Position numbers and translations under genes: made by a program
From: a virus
Length of the DNA: 64,000 nt
Direction: 5' to 3' (one strand)
Virus record (IMG/VR): IMGVR_UViG_3300030419_006795
Location: 37,933-101,932 of that record
Part shown: positions 50,851 to 60,714 of the stretch, in pieces
How the letters are laid out: each line of letters begins with the position of its first letter
How positions within the stretch are numbered: the first letter of the stretch is position 1
The notes under the pieces: model-generated
The model's database searches: none
What the model saw: only the letters and a program-made list of their open reading frames with translations
What the model was told of the DNA's origin: nothing

Positions 50851-52065
50851 CTATAAATCAACCTTAAGTTTAAACGTTAAACTTCGACCACTTGGCTTTC
50901 TAACCGGATTAGCAACTGTAGCAACGCCAATTAAGTTTTTGTCTTTGTCATAAATTGCAACTCTGGAAATGTATACTTGTTTTTCATAAACGCCCGGAAC
51001 ATCTGCAAAACTAGAACTGGCTATATTTTTTAAGACTCTGTATTCATTTTCAGCGTACCCAAAACTTCCTGTGTTTCGCAAATCTACTGAGCCGCTCCTA
51101 ATATATGTGGGATTTGTAGAATAATTTGCTTGCCCTATCTTCGCGTGTGCCAACATTGTCACGGTTTGAATTTGTTGCGAACCAGAAAATGCTAAATTAT
51201 AACTACTGGATATCAAACTTGTCCTTCCGGAGTCCGAGGGGGCGAACCCATCATTCGCACCAACACCCCAGAATAGCCATGCTGGATTATTTTTAACTGT
51301 TACATCGGAAACGTAATTGAAACTATTTGTGTCCAAGGCCCAGCTTCCGGTTAAAAGAAGAAAGCCCTCTTTATATAATGCAACGCCCGCTACTGAACCA
51401 GATCCGTTAGAGCCTTCGGGGCCTATTTGTATAAGCTCACCATTTCTTTTCTCGTCTTTTATTTGACCAATAAGTGTGCCACTTATATAATACTTCAGGT
51501 CAATTGTGCCTTTTTTGATTTCTGTACCATAAAAAATAGAAGGTATGGAAATCAAATTAATTTTTTGGGTTGCCTTATCTCCATACAAAGGGACCGCATC
51601 GGGTCGACCATTCTCAGTGAAAGCATAATGGCGACTTATTTTTTTATAATGATCTAGCGTGCTCTGCAATGCTAGTATTCTTTTCCTGTTTGATGTGTCA
51701 ACGGCTGATACGATATATTCTCGCGTAATACTAGCGGAAAGCGGATACGAACTAGTTAGCGTGTCTCCAAATCCAAATCCGGTATGAAAAGCGGTTGTAG
51801 ACACAGTTTTGAATGATGACAGCGTGCTGTCTTTTGTGATAAAAGGGTATGAATAATTATTCGAACCACTTAGTTTATCGACATTCATTTCATACAAGCT
51901 TATGTGGCCGGTCGGAACGCTATTAGCGTTAGCATTAAAAGCGCCAGATAATTCTGGTGTTTTGTTGTAAAATATGCGCCCGTTGTATATGAAAAATTCA
52001 CACTTCGGATAAGCTTGAATTGTATTTATTAAGACTTCTTCTGGATTGAATTTCTTAAATGCCAT
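50851..52065 (-). CDS. Structural protein, second of a tandem pair
   Basis: A 404-residue beta-rich, Ser/Thr/Tyr-rich protein. Its C-terminal 120 residues (GQANYSTNPTYIRSGSVDLR, then VYISRVAIYDKDKNLIGVAT, then PVRKPSGRSLTFKLKVDL) match the C-terminus of the 372-residue gene just upstream. Such repeated virion domains suggest tail or baseplate appendage parts. The ATG follows the upstream stop closely with no strong Shine-Dalgarno, so it is probably coupled. Function unknown. Confidence 0.7.
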   Translation of the reverse strand: MAFKKFNPEEVLINTIQAYPKCEFFIYNGRIFYNKTPELSGAFNANANSVPTGHISLYEMNVDKLSGSNNYSYPFITKDSTLSSFKTVSTTAFHTGFGFGDTLTSSYPLSASITREYIVSAVDTSNRKRILALQSTLDHYKKISRHYAFTENGRPDAVPLYGDKATQKINLISIPSIFYGTEIKKGTIDLKYYISGTLIGQIKDEKRNGELIQIGPEGSNGSGSVAGVALYKEGFLLLTGSWALDTNSFNYVSDVTVKNNPAWLFWGVGANDGFAPSDSGRTSLISSSYNLAFSGSQQIQTVTMLAHAKIGQANYSTNPTYIRSGSVDLRNTGSFGYAENEYRVLKNIASSSFADVPGVYEKQVYISRVAIYDKDKNLIGVATVANPVRKPSGRSLTFKLKVDL

Positions 52066-52069
52066 TTCA

Positions 52070-53188
52070 TTAGTAGTCCAATCTCACTCTTAACGTCAAT
52101 TCTGTTGATTCGTCCTTTCTCAATGGCTCGGACAACTTGGCTACAGCTAACAATTCGTTGGATGCATTGTAGAGTCCAATTCCAGTAACATAGGAAACGG
52201 CCGTATCCGTCGCCGAGTTTTTAACTACAATCTTGGACGAGGTTAGGTAAGTTGGATTAGTGCTGTAATTGAATTCATTGTGAGCTAATCTGCAGAAGTA
52301 AATCTTTGAATGAATCTCCGTTGTGTTATTGAAGGAGATGTTGTAGATTCTCTGTCTGAGCGCGTCTGCTGATGCCGTAATGGCGCCGCCTGTAATTGCC
52401 TGAACCAATGCATGCGGAGAGCCTGTAACTGAAACAAACGAAGAGTTCAGGTTAATTGATTTGCTTAAGTAGCCACTAGGAATAATCTGGTTAGAGCCCG
52501 TTGGTGAAAATATTGAGGAAGTTAATACAACGATGCCGGCTTGATAGTAAATTAAACCAGCTTTAATAGATGTAGGGTCGTGCGTTCCTGAAACCGGTGC
52601 GCCGGATGAGTTCGTGATATACAAAAAACCGTATTCGCCGGCGGGAGAATTGACTCGGTAGTCCGATGCGGCATTGTAATCAATTATTTTTGCTCTTAAT
52701 TCATGGAGGTCGGCGCCAGTGGATGGCTCCATGCCAAGCTCTAAAGTAAATGAACCTTTTTTGATTTCGTCTTTTGTCAAAAGACGAGAAAAGTTGAGGA
52801 AGAACACATCAGTCATCTTGGTGCTGGTTGTGCTAAAGTCGCCGTCAGGATCGAATTTTTGAATTTCACCCGATGAGCTATGACCCACTAGCATTTTTGC
52901 CATTTGATAATAAATATTTGTCTTCTTTTCGTGTTGAACGTTAGTCGATGCTGACAAGCATGACGTTTCAGAATAACCCATTGTTATATCAAATATATGG
53001 TTCGCTGAAGAACTTAAATAAGGATAATCATAAACTGATTGGAACATGCCGTGAGTATAATTTTTAATATTATTATTTGCATAAGTTCCGGAATTTATTA
53101 TCGCCCCAGTGATAGGGATTGCTTCATGTAATAATGTTTTTGTTGTTGTGCTATCTGCAGCTGCTAAGTTTTTAAATATTCTTGCCAT
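52070..53188 (-). CDS. Structural protein, first of a tandem pair
   Basis: A 372-residue virion-type protein, paralogous in its C-terminal part to the next gene (FNYSTNPTYLTSSKIVVKNS, IGLYNASNELLAVAKLSEPL, TELTLRVRLDY). It has YPYLSSSANHIFDITMGYSE near the N-terminus and VFFLNFSRLLTKDEIKKGSF in the middle. AAAGAGAAT precedes ATG. It belongs to the adhesion/baseplate-like cluster. No named family. Confidence 0.7.
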   Translation of the reverse strand: MARIFKNLAAADSTTTKTLLHEAIPITGAIINSGTYANNNIKNYTHGMFQSVYDYPYLSSSANHIFDITMGYSETSCLSASTNVQHEKKTNIYYQMAKMLVGHSSSGEIQKFDPDGDFSTTSTKMTDVFFLNFSRLLTKDEIKKGSFTLELGMEPSTGADLHELRAKIIDYNAASDYRVNSPAGEYGFLYITNSSGAPVSGTHDPTSIKAGLIYYQAGIVVLTSSIFSPTGSNQIIPSGYLSKSINLNSSFVSVTGSPHALVQAITGGAITASADALRQRIYNISFNNTTEIHSKIYFCRLAHNEFNYSTNPTYLTSSKIVVKNSATDTAVSYVTGIGLYNASNELLAVAKLSEPLRKDESTELTLRVRLDY

Positions 53189-53212
53189 ATTATTCTCTTT
53201 ATGTTATATAAA

Positions 53213-54241
53213 TTATGTTAACTTCTTCAAAAATCTCACTGGTATGTCAAGGGCGTACCCGTTTGTCATGCCGCGAACTCTCACCATCGTATCAACATAC
53301 TTGTAGCTACCGCCCGAACTAAGGATGTTGCTATCGAACATAGTGGTGGATACGCCGGCTGTGAGTTCTTTTCCCAATTTATCTAGCAAATTATCATTTC
53401 CGCCTAATTCAGTAGCATTGACATCAATTTTAAATCTAACTCGTGTTCCGCAAGGGCCTTGTATTGGAGTTGCGGTTGGGTATACATCGCTCGGATCGAT
53501 ACTAACAAAACTGGTTCCCGTTGCTGTGGTTGCATTCAATATGTACGCAGCCATGTTGTCATCATCTGAGGGGCCGGTTGGAAGTATGTTTCCGTTCACA
53601 TCGGTAATTTTCCCCAAACGGCTATCGATCTCAATCAAATAGTCCGATTCTACCAAGTTCATAGAGCCGGCTGTTAAATAAGACGTTCTAAACTTAGATA
53701 TATCCGGACTGTCGAGCCCCTGATCAACAACAATTCGACCGTCGGTGCTGGATGGGCTGTATCCATTTAAATAATTTTTCTGAGGAGAAGAGCCTCCGAT
53801 AACCTTGACAGATGTGGCGGTCGGGGAAGCGGATTCTGAATCTGTACCGTCCATCATTGTTCGCGTATTTTCATCATAAATAACCAAGAAGACATCGCCG
53901 CCGGCAGTGCCGGGATTGACAGGATCGCCCTTGTGGCCATCGCCGGCAGTGTTTATCTTTAACACCGGGAGATACAAAGCACTGCCGTCTATTGTCATTA
54001 GATTACTTTTGATGACAGAGGTATTATTTGTGAAGGCCTCCAGTACCGGTGTCTGCATAATTTTTAAATCATGGTACGCGCTTCCGCTAACATGATTTAT
54101 ATCGTAAAGGCCGTAGTCAACCTCATCGTCACCGAGTGCAAACTTATTAACTGAAAAGTCTCCGTCTGCCATTCTCATTCGTCCCAAATCAGTCAACACA
54201 GCGTCCAGTATGATGTCGCCTGAGTTATCTAAAAAAGCCAT
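53213..54241 (-). CDS. Structural protein, second of a tandem pair
   Basis: A 342-residue protein whose N-terminus (MAFLDNSGDIILDAVLTDLG, then FALGDDEVDYGLYD, then LKIMQTPVLEAFTNN) is paralogous to the 401-residue gene upstream; both end with a VDT.V...TGY...IP.R.....T motif. GCGAGGAAAA precedes ATG. An ACTAATTAT element suggests its own late promoter. Likely a tail appendage component; function unknown. Confidence 0.72.
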   Translation of the reverse strand: MAFLDNSGDIILDAVLTDLGRMRMADGDFSVNKFALGDDEVDYGLYDINHVSGSAYHDLKIMQTPVLEAFTNNTSVIKSNLMTIDGSALYLPVLKINTAGDGHKGDPVNPGTAGGDVFLVIYDENTRTMMDGTDSESASPTATSVKVIGGSSPQKNYLNGYSPSSTDGRIVVDQGLDSPDISKFRTSYLTAGSMNLVESDYLIEIDSRLGKITDVNGNILPTGPSDDDNMAAYILNATTATGTSFVSIDPSDVYPTATPIQGPCGTRVRFKIDVNATELGGNDNLLDKLGKELTAGVSTTMFDSNILSSGGSYKYVDTMVRVRGMTNGYALDIPVRFLKKLT

Positions 54242-54259
54242 TTATTTTCCTCGCTGAAT

Positions 54260-54268
54260 ATAATTAGT
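54260..54268 (-). promoter_or_regulatory. Candidate late promoter element
   Basis: Minus strand TTAAATACTAATTATATT, 19 bases before the ATG of the 342-residue gene; one of the closest matches to the shared element. Confidence 0.5.
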
Positions 54269-54315
54269 ATTTAAGAGTGTTTTCTTCCACTTATATTGCA
54301 TTATGATTTCATGTC

Positions 54316-55521
54316 TCATGTAAATAGTCTTATATACCTAAGCGGTATCGTGACTCCGTATCCCGTTGTTCCTGAAATAATTTTTACTTCTGTATCCACA
54401 TACTTGTATCCATAATAATTGGAATTGGCTATAGCCGTGGCGTACGTCACATCCTCTCCGAATATCTTTAATGACACCTCTGTTGTTAGTAGTGTCCCAA
54501 TTCTATCAAATTCATCCGGATTGTGTAAGATTGATAATGGATAGTGAGATAGTGGATAATCTACGTATGTCCCATTGCCTAAACTTAATTTAAAATTCAA
54601 TCTATAGCTTCTGGGCCCATGAATTACGGTCTCTAAGGGCGTTGTTTCTTGGGGAGCTATCATCTGTAATGTGCCCGGGGCAAGGCTAGTGTACCCCTCG
54701 GTCCTAAATCTGGTTTCAAATTTTGGTGCTGCAAGATCAAATTCTCCCAAAGTGTTATATCCACCTTGTTTTTGAGAGCCGGCGATATCACAAGGAAAAC
54801 CAAACATTGGATTAAATTGTATGTAAAAATCAGTTTCCCACAATCCATAATCAGAATTTAAATATTCATCGGTATCATATGGTGATATCACATCCATTGC
54901 GGTACCTTTTGAATCAATCCCGTGTTCAACCGAAATACAACCGCCACAGTCCGTCGCCGTTGGTTGAAATGCATTTAGAAAATTAATCCCTCTTGCAGAT
55001 CTTTCCCCCAGCACGCTGTATGAGTTAGCTATGCCCTCATCGAAGTCGTGGCCGTTCAACTTGTGCAGTGTATCTTCATCAAAAATAACCACAAAGCCCT
55101 CTTCAATTCCTCGGCCGGCTTCCGGTGCTTCGCCACGCGTGGACTCGGCGCCCCAAGTCGGAGAAGAATCAACTTGTGGAAAATAGTCTTTTCTATTGTA
55201 GTTTGGTCTTATGATTGGTAAATAATCGGGATTACCATCTAATGTAACCAGCTTGCTTTTACCAATTGCAGATCCCCTAGTAAATGCTTCAAGCACAGGT
55301 CGTTGTAAAATATCTAAATCAAAATAAGCACTCCCACTAGCGTGCTCTTCACCGAAGCAGCCATACTTGCTTCTATACAACGAATAATCTATTTCATCAT
55401 CAAAAAGCGCGAATTGTGTAATTTTTTGTGATTCTTTTCCTTCTGCGATATAATAACGCCCTTGGGTTGTCAACACGGCGTCGACTATAATATCATGTGA
55501 ATTTTTTAAAAATGATGCCAT
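54316..55521 (-). CDS. Structural protein, first of a tandem pair
   Basis: A 401-residue paralogue of the next gene: MASFLKNSHDIIVDAVLTTQ, FALFDDEIDYSLYRSKYG, LDILQRPVLEAFTRGSAIGK, and the shared C-terminus. It carries an extra 60 residues in the middle (CDIAGSQKQGGYNTLGEFDL region). AAAAGGAATTA precedes ATG. It follows the 1071-residue structural gene by 18 bases. Confidence 0.72.
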   Translation of the reverse strand: MASFLKNSHDIIVDAVLTTQGRYYIAEGKESQKITQFALFDDEIDYSLYRSKYGCFGEEHASGSAYFDLDILQRPVLEAFTRGSAIGKSKLVTLDGNPDYLPIIRPNYNRKDYFPQVDSSPTWGAESTRGEAPEAGRGIEEGFVVIFDEDTLHKLNGHDFDEGIANSYSVLGERSARGINFLNAFQPTATDCGGCISVEHGIDSKGTAMDVISPYDTDEYLNSDYGLWETDFYIQFNPMFGFPCDIAGSQKQGGYNTLGEFDLAAPKFETRFRTEGYTSLAPGTLQMIAPQETTPLETVIHGPRSYRLNFKLSLGNGTYVDYPLSHYPLSILHNPDEFDRIGTLLTTEVSLKIFGEDVTYATAIANSNYYGYKYVDTEVKIISGTTGYGVTIPLRYIRLFT

Positions 55522-55539
55522 ATTAATTCCTTTTATTAA

Positions 55540-58500
55540 CTAGTCCCCAATTGTCACAGATCCGGCCGACCCGATCCCGGTTGGTCCGACCGACCCGATC
55601 CCGGCCGGAGCCAAGTCGGCACCCAATTCCGCCGACGATACCGTGGTCGAAGACCCGAGTATCGATGAAGGCGACTCCGGCTCAAGTGGAGAATCCGGTT
55701 CTCTTGCTTTTTCTATATTGTTTGTTTTAAATTTTATATTTAAATCAATTTTACGACCAGTTTTCTTAGATGTTAAGCGAATTTTAAATTTTTGTTCATC
55801 CCAGATTGTAAATTTATTTTCATCTCCCATTCTGACATGTCGCATAGCTTCGTATCCTGTACCATATTCTGCTAATTTTTTATGGTTTAAAACTCTTTGT
55901 GAGATGGAGGGAGATATCCTAATAAGTCTTCGAATTGGTTTCGATAACTGCTGCATGCGTTTTGACAGCTCATCTCTTGTTGGAATTTCATGAACCTTGA
56001 CAACTGGATATGTAATGTCTCCTTTTTTGACTAATTCCACTTCATAAATCTCAGAACACTGCCCGGGTGTGTCGTGGCTATCGACAGACCTGAACATGTA
56101 ATAATACTTTGTGTTGGGTTTTATTTTTTCTATAAAAACATAATTTGATGTTCCGGGCTGGGTGCGAATGTAATTGTGCATTTCGCCATTAAGATCCGAC
56201 CATAAGTATGGGGCTCTTTCAGTTCTATAAACCTCTAAGCCCACAATAGGACTAACCGAGTCATATCTAATTTCTGCATTAGTTGGCAAACCATTTGATA
56301 GCAGGTATCGCCTTCTGTATTCTTCGTCGCCTGCTGTGACTATTCGCGGCACTTCTGATGTGGGGACATCATCAAATCTAATCCTAAATCCTGCCGTGTC
56401 TTCTCTGTTTTCAACTTTGAAAACCTCAATTCCCGGCTTTGACGTCGGGCTTTCAAGCACTGTGCCATTATAGGCGAACAAAGGAACTTCAATAATCTCA
56501 GCAGATGGCTCATATTCAATTTCAAAATCAGCAAGAAAGGGGTCTGGTGATACTTGTATATGATCAGGTGAGAATGTCAGACCAAGATCGGCCAATTCGC
56601 GCATGGTCATACCCTCTTGCCGGCCGGTACCGCCTATAACTTCTCTTGGCATTTCATAGTCGAATAACGTTACTGTTTCTGTATACGAAGTATCCGCTGG
56701 GGACATTAGGTCAAACTTTGCCAGTGGAGCGGCGTCTTCTCCCGTCTCTGCATCATAGAATGACAAACATGTCTCCTCTATCGGTTCGCCGCTGGTATCG
56801 ACACGGCCGGCACTAACTTCGCCGGATATTCTTTTGCTAATTTTTAACTTTTTATATTTATATTTTGTGCCAATAACTACTTTGTATGCGTAGACATCGT
56901 ACCTATAATTTGCTCCATATTTTACTTGCGTATCAAAAAAGCTCATCACATCCATTCTTTTTGAATTCATAATCCAAAAATTTTGAATTATTGGTGTAAG
57001 TTTGTTGGGGCCTTCGGCGGCGCCGCCACGTTTAACAATTCTATATGCTACGGTTTCAACATAGCTTGGAGTGGCTTTTAGCACATCAACATAGTTTCTA
57101 TTGGTCGCATCAAACTTATCTTCAAAAAACTTTCTCAATTGCGATGCAAATTTTAAATGCTTTGTTGTGTTTTCAAATCGATATCGATTTTGCGCATCTG
57201 TTGCGAGTTTTACGCTTTCAGTTGACCTTCCAACAAAATTAATATTTTGAAACGAGCCGGGGTTTCTATATCCCGCGTCCCACCAGCTAAACAGATTCAT
57301 ACAATTTAAATCCACTGCTTCACTTTCATGCACAAAAAGATTGTATGAAAATCCCTCTTCGTCAACTTTCTCAATCGGCTCTTCTACTGTCTTAACAAAA
57401 CCTCTTCTTCTAGTTTTATAAATGTCGGACTGTTGTGCAAATCCGTGATGAAGCCCCAACATAAACTTACCGTCTAAATTGCTTTTTTCCAGCATGTCGA
57501 TAAATAAGCCCGGTGTTTCAGTTCTCATTCTGAGATTTATATTCGCTGGGAATAATTTTGCAACTTTTTGCGCGGAAGTTCGCTCCTTCAAATATTCGTC
57601 TGCGGCATCAATGTCGAAAAAGATATTTTTCATGTAATTGTATATTTCAGGATTATCTGTAACCGCTTGTTGTATTTTATTTGAGTATCCCTCCAAATAT
57701 TTGGCCATTTGTTGTTCTTGTCTTGTTGTTCTGTATATTGTCTCTGCCGGAACTACGGTCTTCTTTTCCCTAAACATGTCGGCAACGCGGCCGGGAGAAA
57801 TATGATTATTTAAAATTGCATGCCTATACCACGTAGCATCGCGGTACAGCGCATAAGGATATAATCCGTCCTTATCTGAGCCAACCGGTACGGCTGGACC
57901 GGGCGCCAAAACCTCCTCACCAGTCTCTTCATCTATAACATAATCCAGCCTTTTTCCAATAAGATCTGCTCTTGTTGTTTTTGTCAGATCAACTTTTGAA
58001 GAAGCCCAAAGAGCATAGTAATTTGGCAATGCAATTTCCAAAATTTGCTTGCTCTTAGATTCAAATTTTGGATTATAAAGATTATATGACATGTTAAAAT
58101 CAGCAAAATATTTTATCTTTGTGTCACCTAAATTATATTTTTCTAGCTGATCTTCGGTCATTGGCACAATTGATGAGTGTAGGTGATCCGCCACTTGAGT
58201 GCTGGGTATGATGCCCTTATGTTCGACATCATTGTATGTTCCGCCGGCCACATAAGTTCTCCATTGTTCATCTGTTTGGAAAAATTGTGGGTCTCCCACT
58301 ACTCTTATTGGCATCGACCTTTTATTGTAAAATGTGTTATTTGTTACTATTGCGTTGCTAACGCCAAATATGATTTTAGAAATCTTACTTGACGGTCGAT
58401 AATTATACGGGGTGTGAGCATAGTGAGGAGGGGTCCCCGGTGCTCCTAGGAGTTCATCCAATTTTGGAAGCGGCTCTATTGATAACCTATTGTGTTCGTT

Positions 58501-58755
58501 TATCTTCCATAAATTTCTCAATTCACGTCTAAAATTATCTGCCTCTGGAGTCTGATATATTTGTGAATCAGCGTATGTGCATTGCTTGCCGGCCAGAGCA
58601 TGATCAGAATACCTAGGCGATAAGCCATGGCGCCGATCTGCTTTTGTAAAGAATCGTAATTCCTTCTCTGCTTCGGTAAGGTCATGTCGACTAGCCGGAT
58701 CGGCACTGTCGGCTGGAGCGACTCCAATTGTCGGGGCCCAAAGTATATCAGACAT
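55540..58755 (-). CDS. Large structural protein with an FN3-like domain
   Basis: A 1071-residue virion-type protein. Around 815-910 a fibronectin-III-like domain is suggested by VGLEVYRTERAPYLWSDLNG, then FIEKIKPNTKYYYMFRSVDS and a following beta strand; such domains mediate adhesion in phage tails. A long basic segment (about 920-1010) and a Pro/Ser/Gly-rich tail with GPTGIGSAGSVTIGD follow. The first 800 residues are unassigned. AAGGGAGAATC precedes ATG. A distal tail or adhesion role is inferred. Confidence 0.7.
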   Translation of the reverse strand: MSDILWAPTIGVAPADSADPASRHDLTEAEKELRFFTKADRRHGLSPRYSDHALAGKQCTYADSQIYQTPEADNFRRELRNLWKINEHNRLSIEPLPKLDELLGAPGTPPHYAHTPYNYRPSSKISKIIFGVSNAIVTNNTFYNKRSMPIRVVGDPQFFQTDEQWRTYVAGGTYNDVEHKGIIPSTQVADHLHSSIVPMTEDQLEKYNLGDTKIKYFADFNMSYNLYNPKFESKSKQILEIALPNYYALWASSKVDLTKTTRADLIGKRLDYVIDEETGEEVLAPGPAVPVGSDKDGLYPYALYRDATWYRHAILNNHISPGRVADMFREKKTVVPAETIYRTTRQEQQMAKYLEGYSNKIQQAVTDNPEIYNYMKNIFFDIDAADEYLKERTSAQKVAKLFPANINLRMRTETPGLFIDMLEKSNLDGKFMLGLHHGFAQQSDIYKTRRRGFVKTVEEPIEKVDEEGFSYNLFVHESEAVDLNCMNLFSWWDAGYRNPGSFQNINFVGRSTESVKLATDAQNRYRFENTTKHLKFASQLRKFFEDKFDATNRNYVDVLKATPSYVETVAYRIVKRGGAAEGPNKLTPIIQNFWIMNSKRMDVMSFFDTQVKYGANYRYDVYAYKVVIGTKYKYKKLKISKRISGEVSAGRVDTSGEPIEETCLSFYDAETGEDAAPLAKFDLMSPADTSYTETVTLFDYEMPREVIGGTGRQEGMTMRELADLGLTFSPDHIQVSPDPFLADFEIEYEPSAEIIEVPLFAYNGTVLESPTSKPGIEVFKVENREDTAGFRIRFDDVPTSEVPRIVTAGDEEYRRRYLLSNGLPTNAEIRYDSVSPIVGLEVYRTERAPYLWSDLNGEMHNYIRTQPGTSNYVFIEKIKPNTKYYYMFRSVDSHDTPGQCSEIYEVELVKKGDITYPVVKVHEIPTRDELSKRMQQLSKPIRRLIRISPSISQRVLNHKKLAEYGTGYEAMRHVRMGDENKFTIWDEQKFKIRLTSKKTGRKIDLNIKFKTNNIEKAREPDSPLEPESPSSILGSSTTVSSAELGADLAPAGIGSVGPTGIGSAGSVTIGD

Positions 58756-58766
58756 ATGATTCTCCC

Positions 58767-59714
58767 TTATTCATACATTCCGCCCACGGGGCCGCCGTCG
58801 CCAAATACACCGCCAACTGAGCCGGCATCAGGGATTCCATCGGCAGCCCCGGGGTCGGATACGGAGGACGCGGGCACTGATATCACGGAGTCCGATATAA
58901 CCGTTGGCGGCGAAAACCAATCGTCATCGGAAGACATTGTGGCACCGGTGGTGCCGGGCCCCAGAGGGATTTGTTCATATTCCGGAATTGCTCCAATGTT
59001 TATATTATTTAAATTGGTGGAAATAAAATTGTCAATATTGAGTTCCTTTTCTTTAATTTTTGAATATATTTCTCTGCCTGCGATGGGTGGCTCAATTCCC
59101 TCAAGCATAACACCTACTAGCATTCTAAGAGCTTGGTCGGCATCGCCGGCGAAGCGGCCCGGCCAAGCGGCAGTATTAAGGGTCTGTATCGTTTTTCTAC
59201 CCTTCTCAACAAAGGCTGCCAAGGCCGGGTCACCACCGGTGCGGGACACATTATCAAGCTGTGCTGATGTGAGCATGAAAATGCTATTAAGATATTCGTC
59301 AGTTACGTATCGGCCGATTGACGAAACACCGGCGCCTACTTTGGCCAGATCCTGCATGCCGGGCGCTATAAACGTCGGGGGAGGCGGAACCCATTTAACA
59401 TCCTCATAAAAAACCGGTTCGACTACCCTATCCTCAACCAAAACAGGATAGTGGCTCATTTCAATGTTATTAGCTATATTATCGAGCATATTTATTGACA
59501 TCTGGCTAAATTGAGGCTTGTTCATGTGAATTAGGTTATAGCCGGGAGCGTTTTTCCAGCCGGGTGGAATGTCGCGGTCGACCTTGCCTTCAACCGTTGG
59601 GAGGGTCGGACCATAATGTTCAAAACTTGACAGCAAAAAAAATTGAGACCATCTCTTGCCCGTAATAGAGTCCCAATATTCATCGAATTCTTCTAAACCT
59701 TCTAAATCTGGCAT
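58767..59714 (-). CDS. Uncharacterised virion-cluster protein
   Basis: A 315-residue soluble protein. The N-terminal half contains YWDSITGKRWSQFFLLSSFE and HMNKPQFSQMSINMLDNIAN; the C-terminal 70 residues are Gly/Pro/Ser-rich and end with GGVFGDGGPVGGMYE, similar in style to the tail of its 1071-residue neighbour. AGGAGCACC precedes ATG. Lies 11 bases before the next gene. Function unknown. Confidence 0.68.
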   Translation of the reverse strand: MPDLEGLEEFDEYWDSITGKRWSQFFLLSSFEHYGPTLPTVEGKVDRDIPPGWKNAPGYNLIHMNKPQFSQMSINMLDNIANNIEMSHYPVLVEDRVVEPVFYEDVKWVPPPPTFIAPGMQDLAKVGAGVSSIGRYVTDEYLNSIFMLTSAQLDNVSRTGGDPALAAFVEKGRKTIQTLNTAAWPGRFAGDADQALRMLVGVMLEGIEPPIAGREIYSKIKEKELNIDNFISTNLNNINIGAIPEYEQIPLGPGTTGATMSSDDDWFSPPTVISDSVISVPASSVSDPGAADGIPDAGSVGGVFGDGGPVGGMYE

Positions 59715-59730
59715 TGATTAGGTGCTCCTG

Positions 59731-60636
59731 TTAATATGTTGTATTTCCGGAAGTAATGGCCGGCTGAAAGGGGCCAGAGTCAACCGTAAGCTCATCTGGA
59801 GAAGTTGTGCCGGCGGAAGACAAAATACGATCCGGTTTTGTGGCCATCATTTCATCTAGTTCACTAGTCCCTGCAGAGGAGAGAATTGCCACCTTTTGGT
59901 TTATTCCGGCGGCTCGGCTAGCGATAAATCTCGTTGCGCCGGATCCAATAACTTTGCCGCGGGTTGTCGTGATCTGCTTCACCGCTTCGGGCGTTACGCC
60001 CATAGACGGCCTATATGCGCTATAGACGTTTGGGTAACCAGTTTGGCCAACGTTGTGTAACTCAGACATTCGGCCGGCGATTCTCATTAGATAATCTCTT
60101 TGGGATTGATTCATTGAAGTCAGTCTAGAATTTTGTTTGACTTGACTTCGCTTTTTCTTTGATAGCTTTGTGAACTCTTGATCCCCAACTGTTTCGTCAA
60201 GCTCAATCTTCTTCAGCGGGTTTACTTGACCATCGGGGAATGTTGATACATTTCGGATAGGCTTAATAGATAGAATACTGTTAACCGGCGTAGAAATTCC
60301 CATCGATGAAAGCATTGCTATAGCTTTTTGATCGTCTCTCAGTCCTTCTAGGCTCAAATTTTGCATTTCTCCCAATGCAGTTTCAATTTCAGCATTTCTA
60401 TTAATTTGATTCAACTGATCTGGTGTTTTATTCTTTAGACTAACTGATCTACCATTAATCATTGTTTTATTCGGCCTGATTTGAATCGGTGCTTTTTTAT
60501 TCATCTGGCTTTCACTGACAGATAGTTCGCCTTTTGTTCTGAATTTTTTTGAAAGAAATTTGGCAACCTTTCTAGTATGTTCAATATCCTCATTAAAGGA
60601 ATATTGCAGTGATTGAATACTTCTTGATTTTGGCAC
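59731..60636 (-). CDS. Uncharacterised virion-cluster protein
   Basis: A 301-residue basic protein rich in Ser, Lys and Gln. It has a duplicated ILSSAGTxExDEx motif in the C-terminal part (VAILSSAGTSELDEMMATKP and RILSSAGTTSPDEL), which could be an internal repeat. The start is GTG at 60636 with GGAGGTG upstream. It is preceded by an ACTAATTAA element. No family recognised. Confidence 0.68.
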   Translation of the reverse strand: MPKSRSIQSLQYSFNEDIEHTRKVAKFLSKKFRTKGELSVSESQMNKKAPIQIRPNKTMINGRSVSLKNKTPDQLNQINRNAEIETALGEMQNLSLEGLRDDQKAIAMLSSMGISTPVNSILSIKPIRNVSTFPDGQVNPLKKIELDETVGDQEFTKLSKKKRSQVKQNSRLTSMNQSQRDYLMRIAGRMSELHNVGQTGYPNVYSAYRPSMGVTPEAVKQITTTRGKVIGSGATRFIASRAAGINQKVAILSSAGTSELDEMMATKPDRILSSAGTTSPDELTVDSGPFQPAITSGNTTY

Positions 60637-60656
60637 TGTGTATCACCTCCGTGTTA

Positions 60657-60665
60657 TTAATTAGT
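60657..60665 (-). promoter_or_regulatory. Candidate late promoter element
   Basis: Minus strand AAATACTAATTAATAAC, 21 bases before the GTG start of the 301-residue gene; nearly identical to the element at 54260-54268. Confidence 0.5.
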
Positions 60666-60714
60666 ATTTTTTAGACTTTATTCTTTAGTTGTACCAAATT
60701 AATCTATAAGAGGA

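Noticed and set aside
58684-59409. Long plus-strand open frame of 241 codons
   Set aside because: It overlaps two well-supported minus-strand genes, lacks a ribosome binding site and is rich in Pro/Ser as expected for an antisense shadow.
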